DNA from: Paraburkholderia caledonica NBRC 102488
GTDB taxonomy: Bacteria; Pseudomonadota; Gammaproteobacteria; Burkholderiales; Burkholderiaceae
Direction of reading: 5' to 3'
Assembly (NCBI RefSeq): GCF_000685095.1
Contig: NZ_BAYE01000002.1
Location: forward strand, 496,001 to 560,000
DNA: 64,000 bases
Below, piece after piece: positions 1-8,254 of the stretch. Under the pieces are notes generated by a model that worked only from the letters and a program-made list of their open reading frames with translations, ran no database searches and had not been told where the DNA came from. The position numbers and the translations under genes were made by a program. The first letter of the stretch is position 1. Each line of letters opens with the position of its first letter.

Positions 1-1040
1 TGCAGCATGAACGCGAAGTCCTCGCTGCCCATCAGTATGTCGGTCTGCGCAACGACCTTGTCGTCGCCTACCAGTTCGCGCGCCACTTCTACCGCGAAAT
101 CTGTTTCGTCATCCGAATTAACGACGACCGGATAACCTTCGATATATTCGACCACGGCCTTGCCGCCATAACTCGCAGCCTGCGTTTGCGCGAGTTCGGT
201 AATGCGCTTTTTGAGCAACGCACGCACTTCAGGGCTGAACGAACGCACGCTCAGTTCGAGTCTCGCCGTGCTCGCGATCACGTTGTTTGCTGTACCCGCA
301 TGCATCGAGCCGACCGTCACGACCGCAGGCTGCGACGGATCGACGTTACGCGCAACGATGGTCTGCAACGCCATGACGATGCTTGCCGCCACCACCACCG
401 GATCGACCGTCAGATGCGGGCGCGCCGCGTGGCCGCCCACGCCTTCTACCGTGATGATCGCCTTGTCGCCAGCCGACATGAACGGCCCCTTGCGGAACAG
501 CAGCACGCCCGGCTCCGCGCCTGGATGATTGTGCAGGCCGAACACGGCGTCGCACGGAAAGCGCTCGAACAGACCGTCTTCGATCATTTTCTTCGCGCCG
601 CTGTCGATGCCGCTTTCTTCGGCCGGCTGGAAGTACAAGTGCACCGTGCCCGAGAAATTGCGCGTGGCCGCGAGACGTTGCGCGGCACCGAGCAGCATCG
701 TCGTGTGGCCGTCGTGGCCGCATGCATGCATCTTGCCGTGCGCGCCGCTCGCATAAGGCAAACCGGTTTGCTCGATGATCGGCAGCGCGTCCATGTCGGC
801 GCGAATGCCGATGCTGCGCTTGCCGTCGCCTACTTTGAGCGTGCCGACCACACCGGTTTGACCGACACCGCGCGTGACCTGCCAGCCCCATTGCTCGAGC
901 TTCCCGGCGACGAGCGCACCGGTTTGCAACTCCTCGTAGGCGAGTTCGGGATGGTGATGAATGTGATGGCGAATTTCGCGCAGGCTTTCGGCGGCAGGGA
1001 TCAGATCGGCGACTTCGGTGTAACGCGCGCTTTCGCTCAT
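1..1040 (-). CDS. M20 family amidohydrolase (hippurate / N-acyl-amino-acid hydrolase type), partial
   Basis: The frame opens at the ATG complementary to 1038-1040 and reads MSESARYTEVADLIPAAES. It runs without a stop off the left edge, so about 346 codons are visible and the C-terminus is missing. The M20 metal-binding motif HACGHDGHTTM is present, followed by the FQPAEE segment that carries the catalytic glutamate, and a dimerisation region around GGHAARPH. Family members hydrolyse N-acyl or N-benzoyl amino acids in the cytoplasm; the actual substrate cannot be read. There is no signal peptide. phnN lies upstream on the same strand with a gap of about 100 bases, so co-transcription is possible. 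Strongly periodic antisense frames over this gene are shadows. Confidence 0.88.
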   Translation of the reverse strand, partial: MSESARYTEVADLIPAAESLREIRHHIHHHPELAYEELQTGALVAGKLEQWGWQVTRGVGQTGVVGTLKVGDGKRSIGIRADMDALPIIEQTGLPYASGAHGKMHACGHDGHTTMLLGAAQRLAATRNFSGTVHLYFQPAEESGIDSGAKKMIEDGLFERFPCDAVFGLHNHPGAEPGVLLFRKGPFMSAGDKAIITVEGVGGHAARPHLTVDPVVVAASIVMALQTIVARNVDPSQPAVVTVGSMHAGTANNVIASTARLELSVRSFSPEVRALLKKRITELAQTQAASYGGKAVVEYIEGYPVVVNSDDETDFAVEVARELVGDDKVVAQTDILMGSEDFAFML

Positions 1041-1137
1041 TTGCAAGAGACTCCGTGAAGTGAAGCTGTATGAAAGCGGACGCCAAGGCAGCAGTAAGAC
1101 TGCCGCCTGCTTACCGCTGATGCAGCGAAGGCGAGAA

Positions 1138-1689
1138 CTATAGCCCGGCTTTGGCTTCGAGGAATGCGATCAGCGCATGGCCCGCCTCTTCCAGTTCGCC
1201 TGAATTGTCGATTGATTTGCAGCGAACGCCGTCGGGCAAAGAAAAAGGCGCGTGCCGTGCGAGCCGCGCGGCTACTTGCTCCGCCGATTCCCGCGCCCGC
1301 GCGCCGAGACGCGCTTCGAGAATATGCGGCGCAGCGTCCACATGCACGACTTCGGTACGAGGATAGCGCGCAAGCACATGATGCAAGTACTGGCGCGAGC
1401 CATTGACGACAACCGTGCAACCGCGCGCGAGCCATGCGTCGAGTTCGATACCCACGCCATAGCGCAGCGAATGACTCGACCATTCGAGCGCGAAGAGACC
1501 CAGCAACGAACGAGCGGCGAATTCCTCGACGCTTAGCGCGATATGTTCTTCGCCGTTCCCGCTTGGCCGCGTAATGTAACGATGCGCGAAGAGAATCGGC
1601 TCGCCCGCAAGGCGCTTGCGAGCGAAACCCAGCAACGCGTCTTTACCCGCGCCGGACGGCCCCATCACATAGACCAGGCGACCTGTCAT
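1138..1689 (-). CDS. phnN: Ribose 1,5-bisphosphate phosphokinase PhnN
   Basis: The protein is 183 residues and starts MTGRLVYVMGPSGAGKDALL, a P-loop kinase fold with Walker A GPSGAGKD close to the N-terminus. PhnN phosphorylates ribose 1,5-bisphosphate to PRPP with ATP, usually in C-P lyase phosphonate breakdown. A longer frame begins 14 codons upstream, but GAGGTGAGG about 6 bases before the ATG at 1689 supports this start, and the length fits the family. No other phn gene is visible, so here it may serve PRPP supply alone, or belong to a phn set outside the window. Its neighbours are a GntR regulator upstream and an M20 hydrolase downstream. Confidence 0.85.
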   Translation of the reverse strand: MTGRLVYVMGPSGAGKDALLGFARKRLAGEPILFAHRYITRPSGNGEEHIALSVEEFAARSLLGLFALEWSSHSLRYGVGIELDAWLARGCTVVVNGSRQYLHHVLARYPRTEVVHVDAAPHILEARLGARARESAEQVAARLARHAPFSLPDGVRCKSIDNSGELEEAGHALIAFLEAKAGL

Positions 1690-1769
1690 TGGCCCCTCAC
1701 CTCGTGGCATTGAAACGGCACACTTTGCCACAACGCGACGCTTTGCGGGACCCGCTCAGCGCGACGTTT

Positions 1770-2612
1770 TCACGCGGACAGCGGCACGCGCTCCGGTTCG
1801 TCTGTTTCGAACCAGGCGGGGTTACGCGCGGCGATGGGACCGAGCGACACGAGGATTTCACGCAAGTGGCTGCGCATGGCGTCTTCGGCGGCGATGGGAT
1901 CGTGTGCGCGCAAGCCGGCAAGGATCTTCGCGTGTTGCCTTATCAGCAGATCGAGGGGCGACACGTCCGGCAAACTCAAATAGCGCACGCGATCCATTTG
2001 CGCCTTGATGTCCTGAATGGTTTCCCACGCGGCAGTGCAGTCTATCGCCTGCGAAATCGCGTAGTGGAATGCTTCGTCGAGCGCGAGGAACGCGGCCGTG
2101 TCATTCGATTTCGCCGCGAGCTTCTGTTCGCGCAGATTGTCGGCGAGCGCCTGCAATTGCTCATCGGTAATCGACACTGCCGCTTTGCGCACTACCGCCG
2201 TCTCGATCGCTTCGCGAATAAAGCGCCCTTCGCGCACCTGGCGCGGAGAGATGCGCTTCACGAAGGTGCCGCGTTGCGGCAAGACCTGCAGCACGCCCGC
2301 TTCGACCAGTTTGATGAATGCCTCGCGCACCGGTTGCCGCGATACCTGGAACATGTCCGACACTTCCTTCTCCGAGAGCGGCGTGCCGGGCACCATCTGG
2401 CCGACGAAAATGGCCTGTCGCAATGCGCGGAAGATCTGCTTGCCGATAGGCTCGTGCGAGTCGAACGATACGTTCTCAGTCAGATCGGGCAGTGGGACAT
2501 GCACGCCAGCTTGCGCGCCCGCACGACGCCGCGCACGAGGTTCAGCGAGCGTGGCGCTCCCGGCGTTCGCTGCAATGGGCGGCTTGCTGGGGGAGAGATT
2601 CCTGGTCGACAT
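1770..2612 (-). CDS. GntR family transcriptional regulator, FCD (FadR-like) type
   Basis: The protein is 280 residues. An N-terminal tail of about 50 residues precedes a winged helix-turn-helix (IGKQIFRALRQAIFVGQM, then SEKEVSDMFQVSRQPVREAF). An all-helical FCD ligand-binding domain with the usual metal-type histidines follows (HYAISQAID, RQHAKILAGL). FCD regulators commonly sense sugar acids or carboxylates. The gene lies 104 bases downstream of the sugar-acid MFS gene on the same strand, so it is the likely regulator of the gulonate/mannonate genes; this is inference. No strong Shine-Dalgarno sequence is seen at this start, and an internal start would only shorten the disordered tail. Confidence 0.87.
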   Translation of the reverse strand: MSTRNLSPSKPPIAANAGSATLAEPRARRRAGAQAGVHVPLPDLTENVSFDSHEPIGKQIFRALRQAIFVGQMVPGTPLSEKEVSDMFQVSRQPVREAFIKLVEAGVLQVLPQRGTFVKRISPRQVREGRFIREAIETAVVRKAAVSITDEQLQALADNLREQKLAAKSNDTAAFLALDEAFHYAISQAIDCTAAWETIQDIKAQMDRVRYLSLPDVSPLDLLIRQHAKILAGLRAHDPIAAEDAMRSHLREILVSLGPIAARNPAWFETDEPERVPLSA

Positions 2613-2716
2613 TTTGCAAACTACGAAAGAGCATCGAGTGGATAGCTGCCTCGGCGCATCGGTGCGTAGCCGTTACTAATGCACGCTGAATGCACGCCGC
2701 GAAGCTGTGCACCATA

Positions 2717-4009
2717 CTACCATGCACGTTCCACCGCCAGTGTGCTTGTGCGCGGCTCGCGAATCCACACGAGGGAGCACACCGCGCCGAGTACCGCGAT
2801 CCCTCCCGCCAGCACGAATGCGCTGCCATACGCGCCGTGGGTCGCCTGAACGATGAAGCCAGTCACAGCCGGCCCGATCACGCCCGCAAGATTCGCCAGC
2901 AAATGCACGAAGCCGCCGACGCCGCCCACGTGTTCGCGCGGCACCGTGTCCTGAATGACGGCCCAATAAACGGCGCCCGTCACATACAGGAAGAAGATCG
3001 ACACCGACATGAGCGCGACCGCGCTTTCCGTGCTGGCGACGCGGCCCGCCAATGCAACGCACACCGCCGCCGCGCCAAGACATGTCCCCAGTACGATCTT
3101 GCGCGACAGCAGCGGCTTGCCTGTCAAACGCAGAATCAGGTCGGAGATAAAGCCGCCGGCTGCAAGTCCGATGCTGCCGAGCACCCACGGAATCACGGTG
3201 GCGATGCTCATGTCATGCAGACTCAGGTGGTGCGCCTCGGTCAGATAGGTCGGGAACCACGAGAGAAAGAAAAACAGCACATAGTTGTAAGAGAAGAAGG
3301 CAAAGGCAGTTGCGAGAATAATCGGCTTGCGCAGAAAGTGGCCGAGGCCGAGCTTGGAGCCGTCGGCGGAATGCGCGAGCGCGTGTTCATCGGCCTGGCC
3401 TGCGAGAATCAATTGCATCTCATCGCTTGTGACGCGCGAATTCTGTTGCGGATGCTCGGTCGTGGTCGCGGCCCAAAAGACGAGCCATAGCAGCCCGAGC
3501 AACATGATCGCGACGAACGCCCAACGCCAGCCGAACTGAACCGCCATAAAACCCACCACCGGGCCCGCCAGCGCGCCGCCAAGCGGCGTGCCGGAACTGA
3601 TCACGCCGATCGCGCTCGCTACTTCCTTGCGAGGAAACCAGTTGTTGACCATCTTGCTGTTCGACGAGCTGAACGGCCCCTCGCCCATGCCGAACAGCAC
3701 ACGCAACACGATCAACGAACCGATGCCGGTCGCGAGCGCGGTGGCGCCGCAGAACAAAGACCAGACGCCCATCGCAGTGCCGAACACGCGTTTCGCGCCG
3801 ACCTTGTCCGACAGCACGCCGCCAACGAAATTGAACAACGCATAGCCCACGAAGAAACTGCTGAACACAACGCCCATTTGCGCGTGCGAGAAGTTCAGGT
3901 CTTTCTGGATGAGCGGCGCGGCGATAGATAGTGCCGAGCGGTCGAGATAATTGATGACGCCCGCCAGAAACAGCAGTGCGACAACAAACCAGCGTTGACT
4001 CTTTATCAT
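2717..4009 (-). CDS. MFS transporter, anion:cation symporter type (sugar-acid uptake)
   Basis: The protein is 430 residues with about 12 predicted membrane segments. It starts MIKSQRWFVVALLFLAGVIN, then YLDRSALSIAAP, the signature of the ACS subfamily (hexuronate, galactonate and tartrate carriers). AAGGAGACATCGC precedes the ATG. A basic loop follows TM2 (DKVGAKRVFG) and TM4 carries the RVLFGMGEGPFSSSN motif typical of hexuronate and galactonate permeases. It lies downstream of the dehydrogenase and ManD genes on the same strand, and its likely cargo is the sugar acid those enzymes degrade (L-gulonate, L-idonate, D-mannonate or a hexuronate). Confidence 0.88.
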   Translation of the reverse strand: MIKSQRWFVVALLFLAGVINYLDRSALSIAAPLIQKDLNFSHAQMGVVFSSFFVGYALFNFVGGVLSDKVGAKRVFGTAMGVWSLFCGATALATGIGSLIVLRVLFGMGEGPFSSSNSKMVNNWFPRKEVASAIGVISSGTPLGGALAGPVVGFMAVQFGWRWAFVAIMLLGLLWLVFWAATTTEHPQQNSRVTSDEMQLILAGQADEHALAHSADGSKLGLGHFLRKPIILATAFAFFSYNYVLFFFLSWFPTYLTEAHHLSLHDMSIATVIPWVLGSIGLAAGGFISDLILRLTGKPLLSRKIVLGTCLGAAAVCVALAGRVASTESAVALMSVSIFFLYVTGAVYWAVIQDTVPREHVGGVGGFVHLLANLAGVIGPAVTGFIVQATHGAYGSAFVLAGGIAVLGAVCSLVWIREPRTSTLAVERAW

Positions 4010-4114
4010 GCGATGTCTCCTTCATTGCGCCTCTTGACGGGCGTTTGAAACGGCTTGTGAATGTGTTGCGCCCATCGAGGAACGTGTTTGCAACGCGCCT
4101 GCGGGCGTGCGGGT

Positions 4115-5161
4115 TCAGTCGAAATTCAGATGTACCTTCATGGACTGCGAGCGGTCCAGAGCGACCTCGAATGCCTGGTTCGCATCGCTCATTGCAAATG
4201 CGTGTGTCATCAGCGGGCGCAGGTCGACCTTGCCTGATGCGATTTCATCGGCGGCAATCGCATATTCGTCGGTGAAGCGAAACGAACCTTGATAGCAAAG
4301 CTCCTTCGACATCACAAGATTGGCCGCAACTGGCGACTGTCCCGCAGGCAAATTACCGACCTGGATTACCGTGCCGCCGGCACGCGCTGACCGCAAAGCC
4401 GTTTCGAGTCCCGCCGGACTGCCGGACGCCTCGATCACCACATCGAACGTGCCGCGCTGTGCGGACCACTGATCGATCGCTGCGCTGTCGGCGGCATTGA
4501 CCGTCTGGTCCGCGCCGAGTTGAGCGGCAACCTGCAAGGCCCGGCTCGACAAATCCACGGCGACGACCCGATGTGCGCCGGCGCGTCGCGCGACTGAAAG
4601 CAGGATGCAGCCGATCGGGCCGCAGCCGATCAACAGCACGCTTGCGCCGACGAGCGAGCCTGCCCGTTTCACCGCGTGCAGCGCGACGGCGAGCGGCTCG
4701 GCCATCGACGCCTGCGCAAAGTCGACGCTGTCCGCCACTGGAATGCACTGGCGCGCGGCCACGACAATGTACTGGCGGAACATGCCCTGCGTGTGAGGAA
4801 ACGTCGACGCGCTGCCCATGAAGCGCATGTTCAGACAATGATTAGGCATCCCTACCGTACAGTACTTGCATGTTCCGCATGCAAGCCCTGGGTTCACGGC
4901 AACGCGCTGACCTGGCACGAGGCGCGCATCGACACTCACGCCTTCACCAAGCGAATCGATTTCGCCCGCCACTTCGTGCCCCAGCACGAACGGCTCACGC
5001 ACCGCGAAATCGCCGCTCTTGCCCTTGAAGTAATACGAGAGATCGGAACCGCAAATGCCGCCGGCGCGCACGCGCACTCGCACCTGACCGGGGCCCGGCT
5101 CCGGCGGATCGACCTCGTCGATGCGAATCAGTTTGGGTTCGTGAAGCACGGCTGCAAGCAT
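4115..5161 (-). CDS. Zinc-dependent L-idonate / L-gulonate 5-dehydrogenase family protein
   Basis: The protein is 348 residues of the medium-chain dehydrogenase family. Zinc-ligand segments are visible: CGSDLSYYF with GHEVAGE for the catalytic zinc, and CGTCKYCTVGMPNHC, the four-cysteine structural zinc lobe. The Rossmann glycine motif is IGCGPIGC. IdnD and RspB-type enzymes oxidise C5 of L-idonate or L-gulonate with NAD(P). GGAG lies 7 bases before the ATG. The gene lies 103 bases downstream of the ManD-type dehydratase gene, the arrangement seen in reported L-gulonate and L-idonate pathways. L-gulonate (giving D-fructuronate) fits best because fructuronate reductase is also present; L-idonate remains possible. 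Confidence 0.84.
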   Translation of the reverse strand: MLAAVLHEPKLIRIDEVDPPEPGPGQVRVRVRAGGICGSDLSYYFKGKSGDFAVREPFVLGHEVAGEIDSLGEGVSVDARLVPGQRVAVNPGLACGTCKYCTVGMPNHCLNMRFMGSASTFPHTQGMFRQYIVVAARQCIPVADSVDFAQASMAEPLAVALHAVKRAGSLVGASVLLIGCGPIGCILLSVARRAGAHRVVAVDLSSRALQVAAQLGADQTVNAADSAAIDQWSAQRGTFDVVIEASGSPAGLETALRSARAGGTVIQVGNLPAGQSPVAANLVMSKELCYQGSFRFTDEYAIAADEIASGKVDLRPLMTHAFAMSDANQAFEVALDRSQSMKVHLNFD

Positions 5162-5264
5162 GGTGGACTCCGGTATGACAGATGCGGTAACTCGATTGAT
5201 TCAATTAAGCGCGGCAAAAAGCGGCGTAAATAAGACCTGAGCGGCGGCGCTCATCACTCGTTGG

Positions 5265-6473
5265 TCACCAGTTCCATAGCGTGCCGTCCTCGAGACGTGC
5301 AACGGGCAAATAAGCCGGGTCGTAGGGGAAACGCGCAGCGGCGGCTTCGTCGATGTCGACCCCATGGCCAGGCGCATCGCCCGGATGCATCATGCCCTGG
5401 TCGAAGCGCCATGCATGAGGGAACACTTCGAGCGCCTCTTCGGGGAAGCCCATATATTCCTGCACGCCGAAGTTCGGCACCCACAGGTCGAAATGCAGCG
5501 CCGCACCCATGCAGACCGGCGACAGATCCGACGGCCCATGACAGCCCGTGCGCACCTGGTAGAGCGAAGCAAAATCAGCAATGCGCCGAAGATGCGTAAT
5601 GCCGCCCGCGTGCGTCAACGTCGCGCGGATATAGTCGATCAGTTGCTCCTCGATCAACTGCTTGCAGTCCCAGATACTGTTGAACACTTCGCCGACCGCA
5701 ATGGGCGTGACCGTATGCTCACGTATCAGCCGGAAGCCGGCCTGGTTCTCGGCGGGCGTGGGGTCTTCCATCCAGAACAGACGATACGGCTCAACCGACT
5801 TACCAAGGCGCGCCGCCTCGATCGGCGTCAGGCGATGGTGCACGTCGTGCAGCAGATGTGTGTCGAAGCCGAACTTGTCGCGCACCGCTTCGAAAAGTTT
5901 CGGCACGAAGTCGAGGTACTTTTCCGACGACCAGCTTTGCTCTTCAACGGCGCCCTTCGTCGCCGGCTCGTACATGCCGCTGCCTTTCGATACGCCATAT
6001 ACCGAGCGCATGTTCGGCACACCGCATTGGATGCGAATCGCCTGATAGCCGGCCTCGATGTGCTCGGCGTAACGGTCGAGCGCTTCTGGAATGTCCCGAC
6101 CCGTGGCGTGTCCGTACACCATCACGCCTTCGCGCGACGCCCCGCCGAGCAGCTTGTACAGCGGTATTCCCGTGACCTTGCCGAGGATGTCCCATAATGC
6201 CATGTCGACTGCCGCGATGGCCGTCATCGTGACTGGACCGCGGCGCCAATACGCGCCTTTGTACAGATACTGCCAGGTGTCTTCGATACGGCCCGCGTCG
6301 CGACCGATCAGTAGCGGACAAACGTGATCTTTCAGATACGAGGCAACCGCCAGTTCGCGACCGTTGAGCGTGGCGTCGCCGATACCGTGCACACCTTCAT
6401 CGGTGACGATCTTGAGCGTGACGAAGTTGCGGCCGGGGCACGTGACAATCACATCGGCGCGAACGATTTTCAT
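5265..6473 (-). CDS. manD: D-mannonate dehydratase, ManD / RspA enolase-superfamily type
   Basis: The protein is 402 residues, the same length as characterised ManD. It dehydrates D-mannonate to 2-keto-3-deoxy-D-gluconate with Mg2+. Ligand and catalytic positions can be counted directly. Asp210 and His212 lie in [11 protein letters not shown], Glu236 in WMEDPTPAE, Glu262 in AVGEVFN, and the Arg147/Tyr159 pair lies in [16 protein letters not shown]. These match the residue numbers I recall for the ManD subgroup. AAGGAAGGAAAC precedes the ATG. Low-efficiency members (RspA-like) also use D-gluconate, and sequence alone does not settle which class this is. It is divergent from the fructuronate reductase gene, which would supply mannonate. 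Confidence 0.9.
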   Translation of the reverse strand: MKIVRADVIVTCPGRNFVTLKIVTDEGVHGIGDATLNGRELAVASYLKDHVCPLLIGRDAGRIEDTWQYLYKGAYWRRGPVTMTAIAAVDMALWDILGKVTGIPLYKLLGGASREGVMVYGHATGRDIPEALDRYAEHIEAGYQAIRIQCGVPNMRSVYGVSKGSGMYEPATKGAVEEQSWSSEKYLDFVPKLFEAVRDKFGFDTHLLHDVHHRLTPIEAARLGKSVEPYRLFWMEDPTPAENQAGFRLIREHTVTPIAVGEVFNSIWDCKQLIEEQLIDYIRATLTHAGGITHLRRIADFASLYQVRTGCHGPSDLSPVCMGAALHFDLWVPNFGVQEYMGFPEEALEVFPHAWRFDQGMMHPGDAPGHGVDIDEAAAARFPYDPAYLPVARLEDGTLWNW

Positions 6474-6626
6474 GTTTCCTTCCTTGCTTCAATCAGGTCT
6501 GGCGTGGCACCGAACGAGAGCCTGACGCTGAATTCGTGGCTACGGTGTCATGGCGCTTTCAACGAAGCATGCGACTGCATATCCGGCTTCAGCCTGCTTG
6601 CCTCGAAGCGTTTGAACGATGCTACC

Positions 6627-6636
6627 ATACAAGTAT
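6627..6636. promoter_or_regulatory. Candidate regulator site in the manD / fructuronate reductase divergent region
   Basis: ATAC-AA-GTAT lies in the 238-base gap between the two divergent genes, 75 bases before the plus-strand ATG. Read on the minus strand, the wider element ATACTTGTATGGT resembles ATGGTAGTATGGT found at 2712-2724 beside the GntR gene (shared pattern ATnnTnGTATGGT). This is a possible GntR operator, but two sites are weak evidence. Confidence 0.35.
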
Positions 6637-6711
6637 ATTGAAACGTCAAATCAGGGTTTTCCCGCTGATTGACGGCGTTTCAAGCCTGTCACGTCATCTG
6701 GACTTCACACC

Positions 6712-8208
6712 ATGAGCACGCCAGCTTCATTGCCTCGCCTTACCCGTCATGCGTTGTCCGCCCTGAGTCAGCATTTATTGTCACCGGGGCATGCTGCGTG
6801 GCGCGAGCCGTCCATCGGCATCGTGCATCTCGGCATCGGCAATTTTCATCGCGCGCATCAGGCGCTTTATACGGAAGAAGCGATGCTCGCCGAAGGCGGC
6901 GACTGGGGCATCTGCGGCGTTACGCTGCAAGGCGACGTGGCGAAGCGCAATGCCCTGATGGAGCAGCAAGGTGTGTACAGCATTGTCGAACGTGGACCCG
7001 AGGGCGCGAAGGTGACCGTTGTGCGCGCATTGCGCGAGGTGCTCGCAATGCCGCATGACCATGACGCATTGTTCGCGCGGCTCGCTGAACCGTCCGTGCG
7101 GATCGTTTCGTTGACGGTCACGGAAAAAGGCTATTGCCGCAATGCGAAGACCGGCGACGTCGCACTCGACAATCCCGCCGTCGTACACGACCTATCGCAT
7201 CCGCATGCACCGCGCAGCGTTCCTGGCATTCTGGTTGCCGCGTTGCGCCAGCGCCGCGATGCAGCGAGAGAACCCTTCACCGTGCTGTCGTGCGACAACC
7301 TCGCGCACAACGGCGCCGCTCTGCGCCAGGTGGTGTGTTCTTTCGCTCGTGAGTTCGATCCGGCACTCGCTGACTGGATCGAAGCGGAAATTGCGTTCCC
7401 GTCGACCATGGTCGACCGCATCGTGCCGGCCACGACCGACTCCGAGCACGCCACCGTCGCGGCGGCGCTCGGCTATCGTGACGCCGCGCCCGTGCCTTGC
7501 GAGCCGTTCCGGCAATGGGTGATCGAAGATCGTTTTCCCTCGGGACGTCCTGCATGGCATGCGGTGGGCGCACAACTCGTCGACGACGTCACGCCGTTCG
7601 AGCTGGCGAAGCTGCGCATGCTCAACGGCACGCATTCCACCCTCGCCTATCTGTCGATGCTTGGCGGCTTCACCACGATCGACGAGGCGATCGCCGACTC
7701 CGCCATGCGCAATCTCATCCACGCGATGATGACCGAAGAAGTCGCGCCGACGCTGAACATGCCAGCGTCGTTCGATGTCGCCAACTATCGCGATGCACTG
7801 CTCGCGCGCTATGCGAACCCGGCGCTCAAGCACCGCTGCGCGCAGATTGCGATGGACGGCAGCCAGAAGATTCCGCCGCGCCTCTTGGGCACCATTGCGG
7901 CCAGAATCGACGCGAGGCAGCCGTTCACTCGCCTCGCACTAGCGGTCGCGGGATGGATGACGTTCTTGCGCGGTTATGCAGACAACGGTTCGCGCTACGA
8001 CATCAGCGACCCGCTCGCCGAAAATTTGAAGGCGCTCGCGGCATCGGCTAATGGCGATCCTCAGGCGCTGATGGATGCGCTGCTTTGCGTGCGCGAAATA
8101 TTCACCGCGGAGTTGGCCGCGCAGCCCGCGTTCAGAGCGGCGCTGCTTCATGCGTTGCAGTTGCTGCAAGACAATGGCGCACGCGCAGCGGTAGCGGCGT
8201 TGCAATAA
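6712..8208 (+). CDS. uxuB: Mannitol dehydrogenase family protein, probable D-mannonate oxidoreductase (fructuronate reductase)
   Basis: The protein is 498 residues of the polyol-specific long-chain dehydrogenase family. The N-terminal nucleotide-binding segment is IVHLGIGNFHRAHQALY. A C-terminal catalytic domain contains KLRMLNGTHSTLAYL, with the family catalytic lysine and the conserved NG.H motif. Members reduce D-fructuronate to D-mannonate (UxuB) or oxidise mannitol or arabinitol. Divergence from ManD and linkage to a gulonate/idonate-type dehydrogenase favour fructuronate reductase. Mannitol dehydrogenase is the main alternative. The stop is followed by only 46 bases before a convergent cyclase gene. 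Confidence 0.82.
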   Translation: MSTPASLPRLTRHALSALSQHLLSPGHAAWREPSIGIVHLGIGNFHRAHQALYTEEAMLAEGGDWGICGVTLQGDVAKRNALMEQQGVYSIVERGPEGAKVTVVRALREVLAMPHDHDALFARLAEPSVRIVSLTVTEKGYCRNAKTGDVALDNPAVVHDLSHPHAPRSVPGILVAALRQRRDAAREPFTVLSCDNLAHNGAALRQVVCSFAREFDPALADWIEAEIAFPSTMVDRIVPATTDSEHATVAAALGYRDAAPVPCEPFRQWVIEDRFPSGRPAWHAVGAQLVDDVTPFELAKLRMLNGTHSTLAYLSMLGGFTTIDEAIADSAMRNLIHAMMTEEVAPTLNMPASFDVANYRDALLARYANPALKHRCAQIAMDGSQKIPPRLLGTIAARIDARQPFTRLALAVAGWMTFLRGYADNGSRYDISDPLAENLKALAASANGDPQALMDALLCVREIFTAELAAQPAFRAALLHALQLLQDNGARAAVAALQ

Positions 8209-8254
8209 CGCGCCGCATTTCGTATGTCAGTCACGCCGTGGGCTCGGCCTCATG

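Noticed and set aside
186..1058. A 290-codon plus-strand open frame
   Set aside because: It is antisense to the M20 hydrolase, whose frame has clear catalytic motifs; its arginine- and histidine-rich composition is typical of GC-rich shadow frames.
1689..2645. A 318-codon plus-strand open frame
   Set aside because: It is antisense to the GntR regulator and shows no domain-like content.
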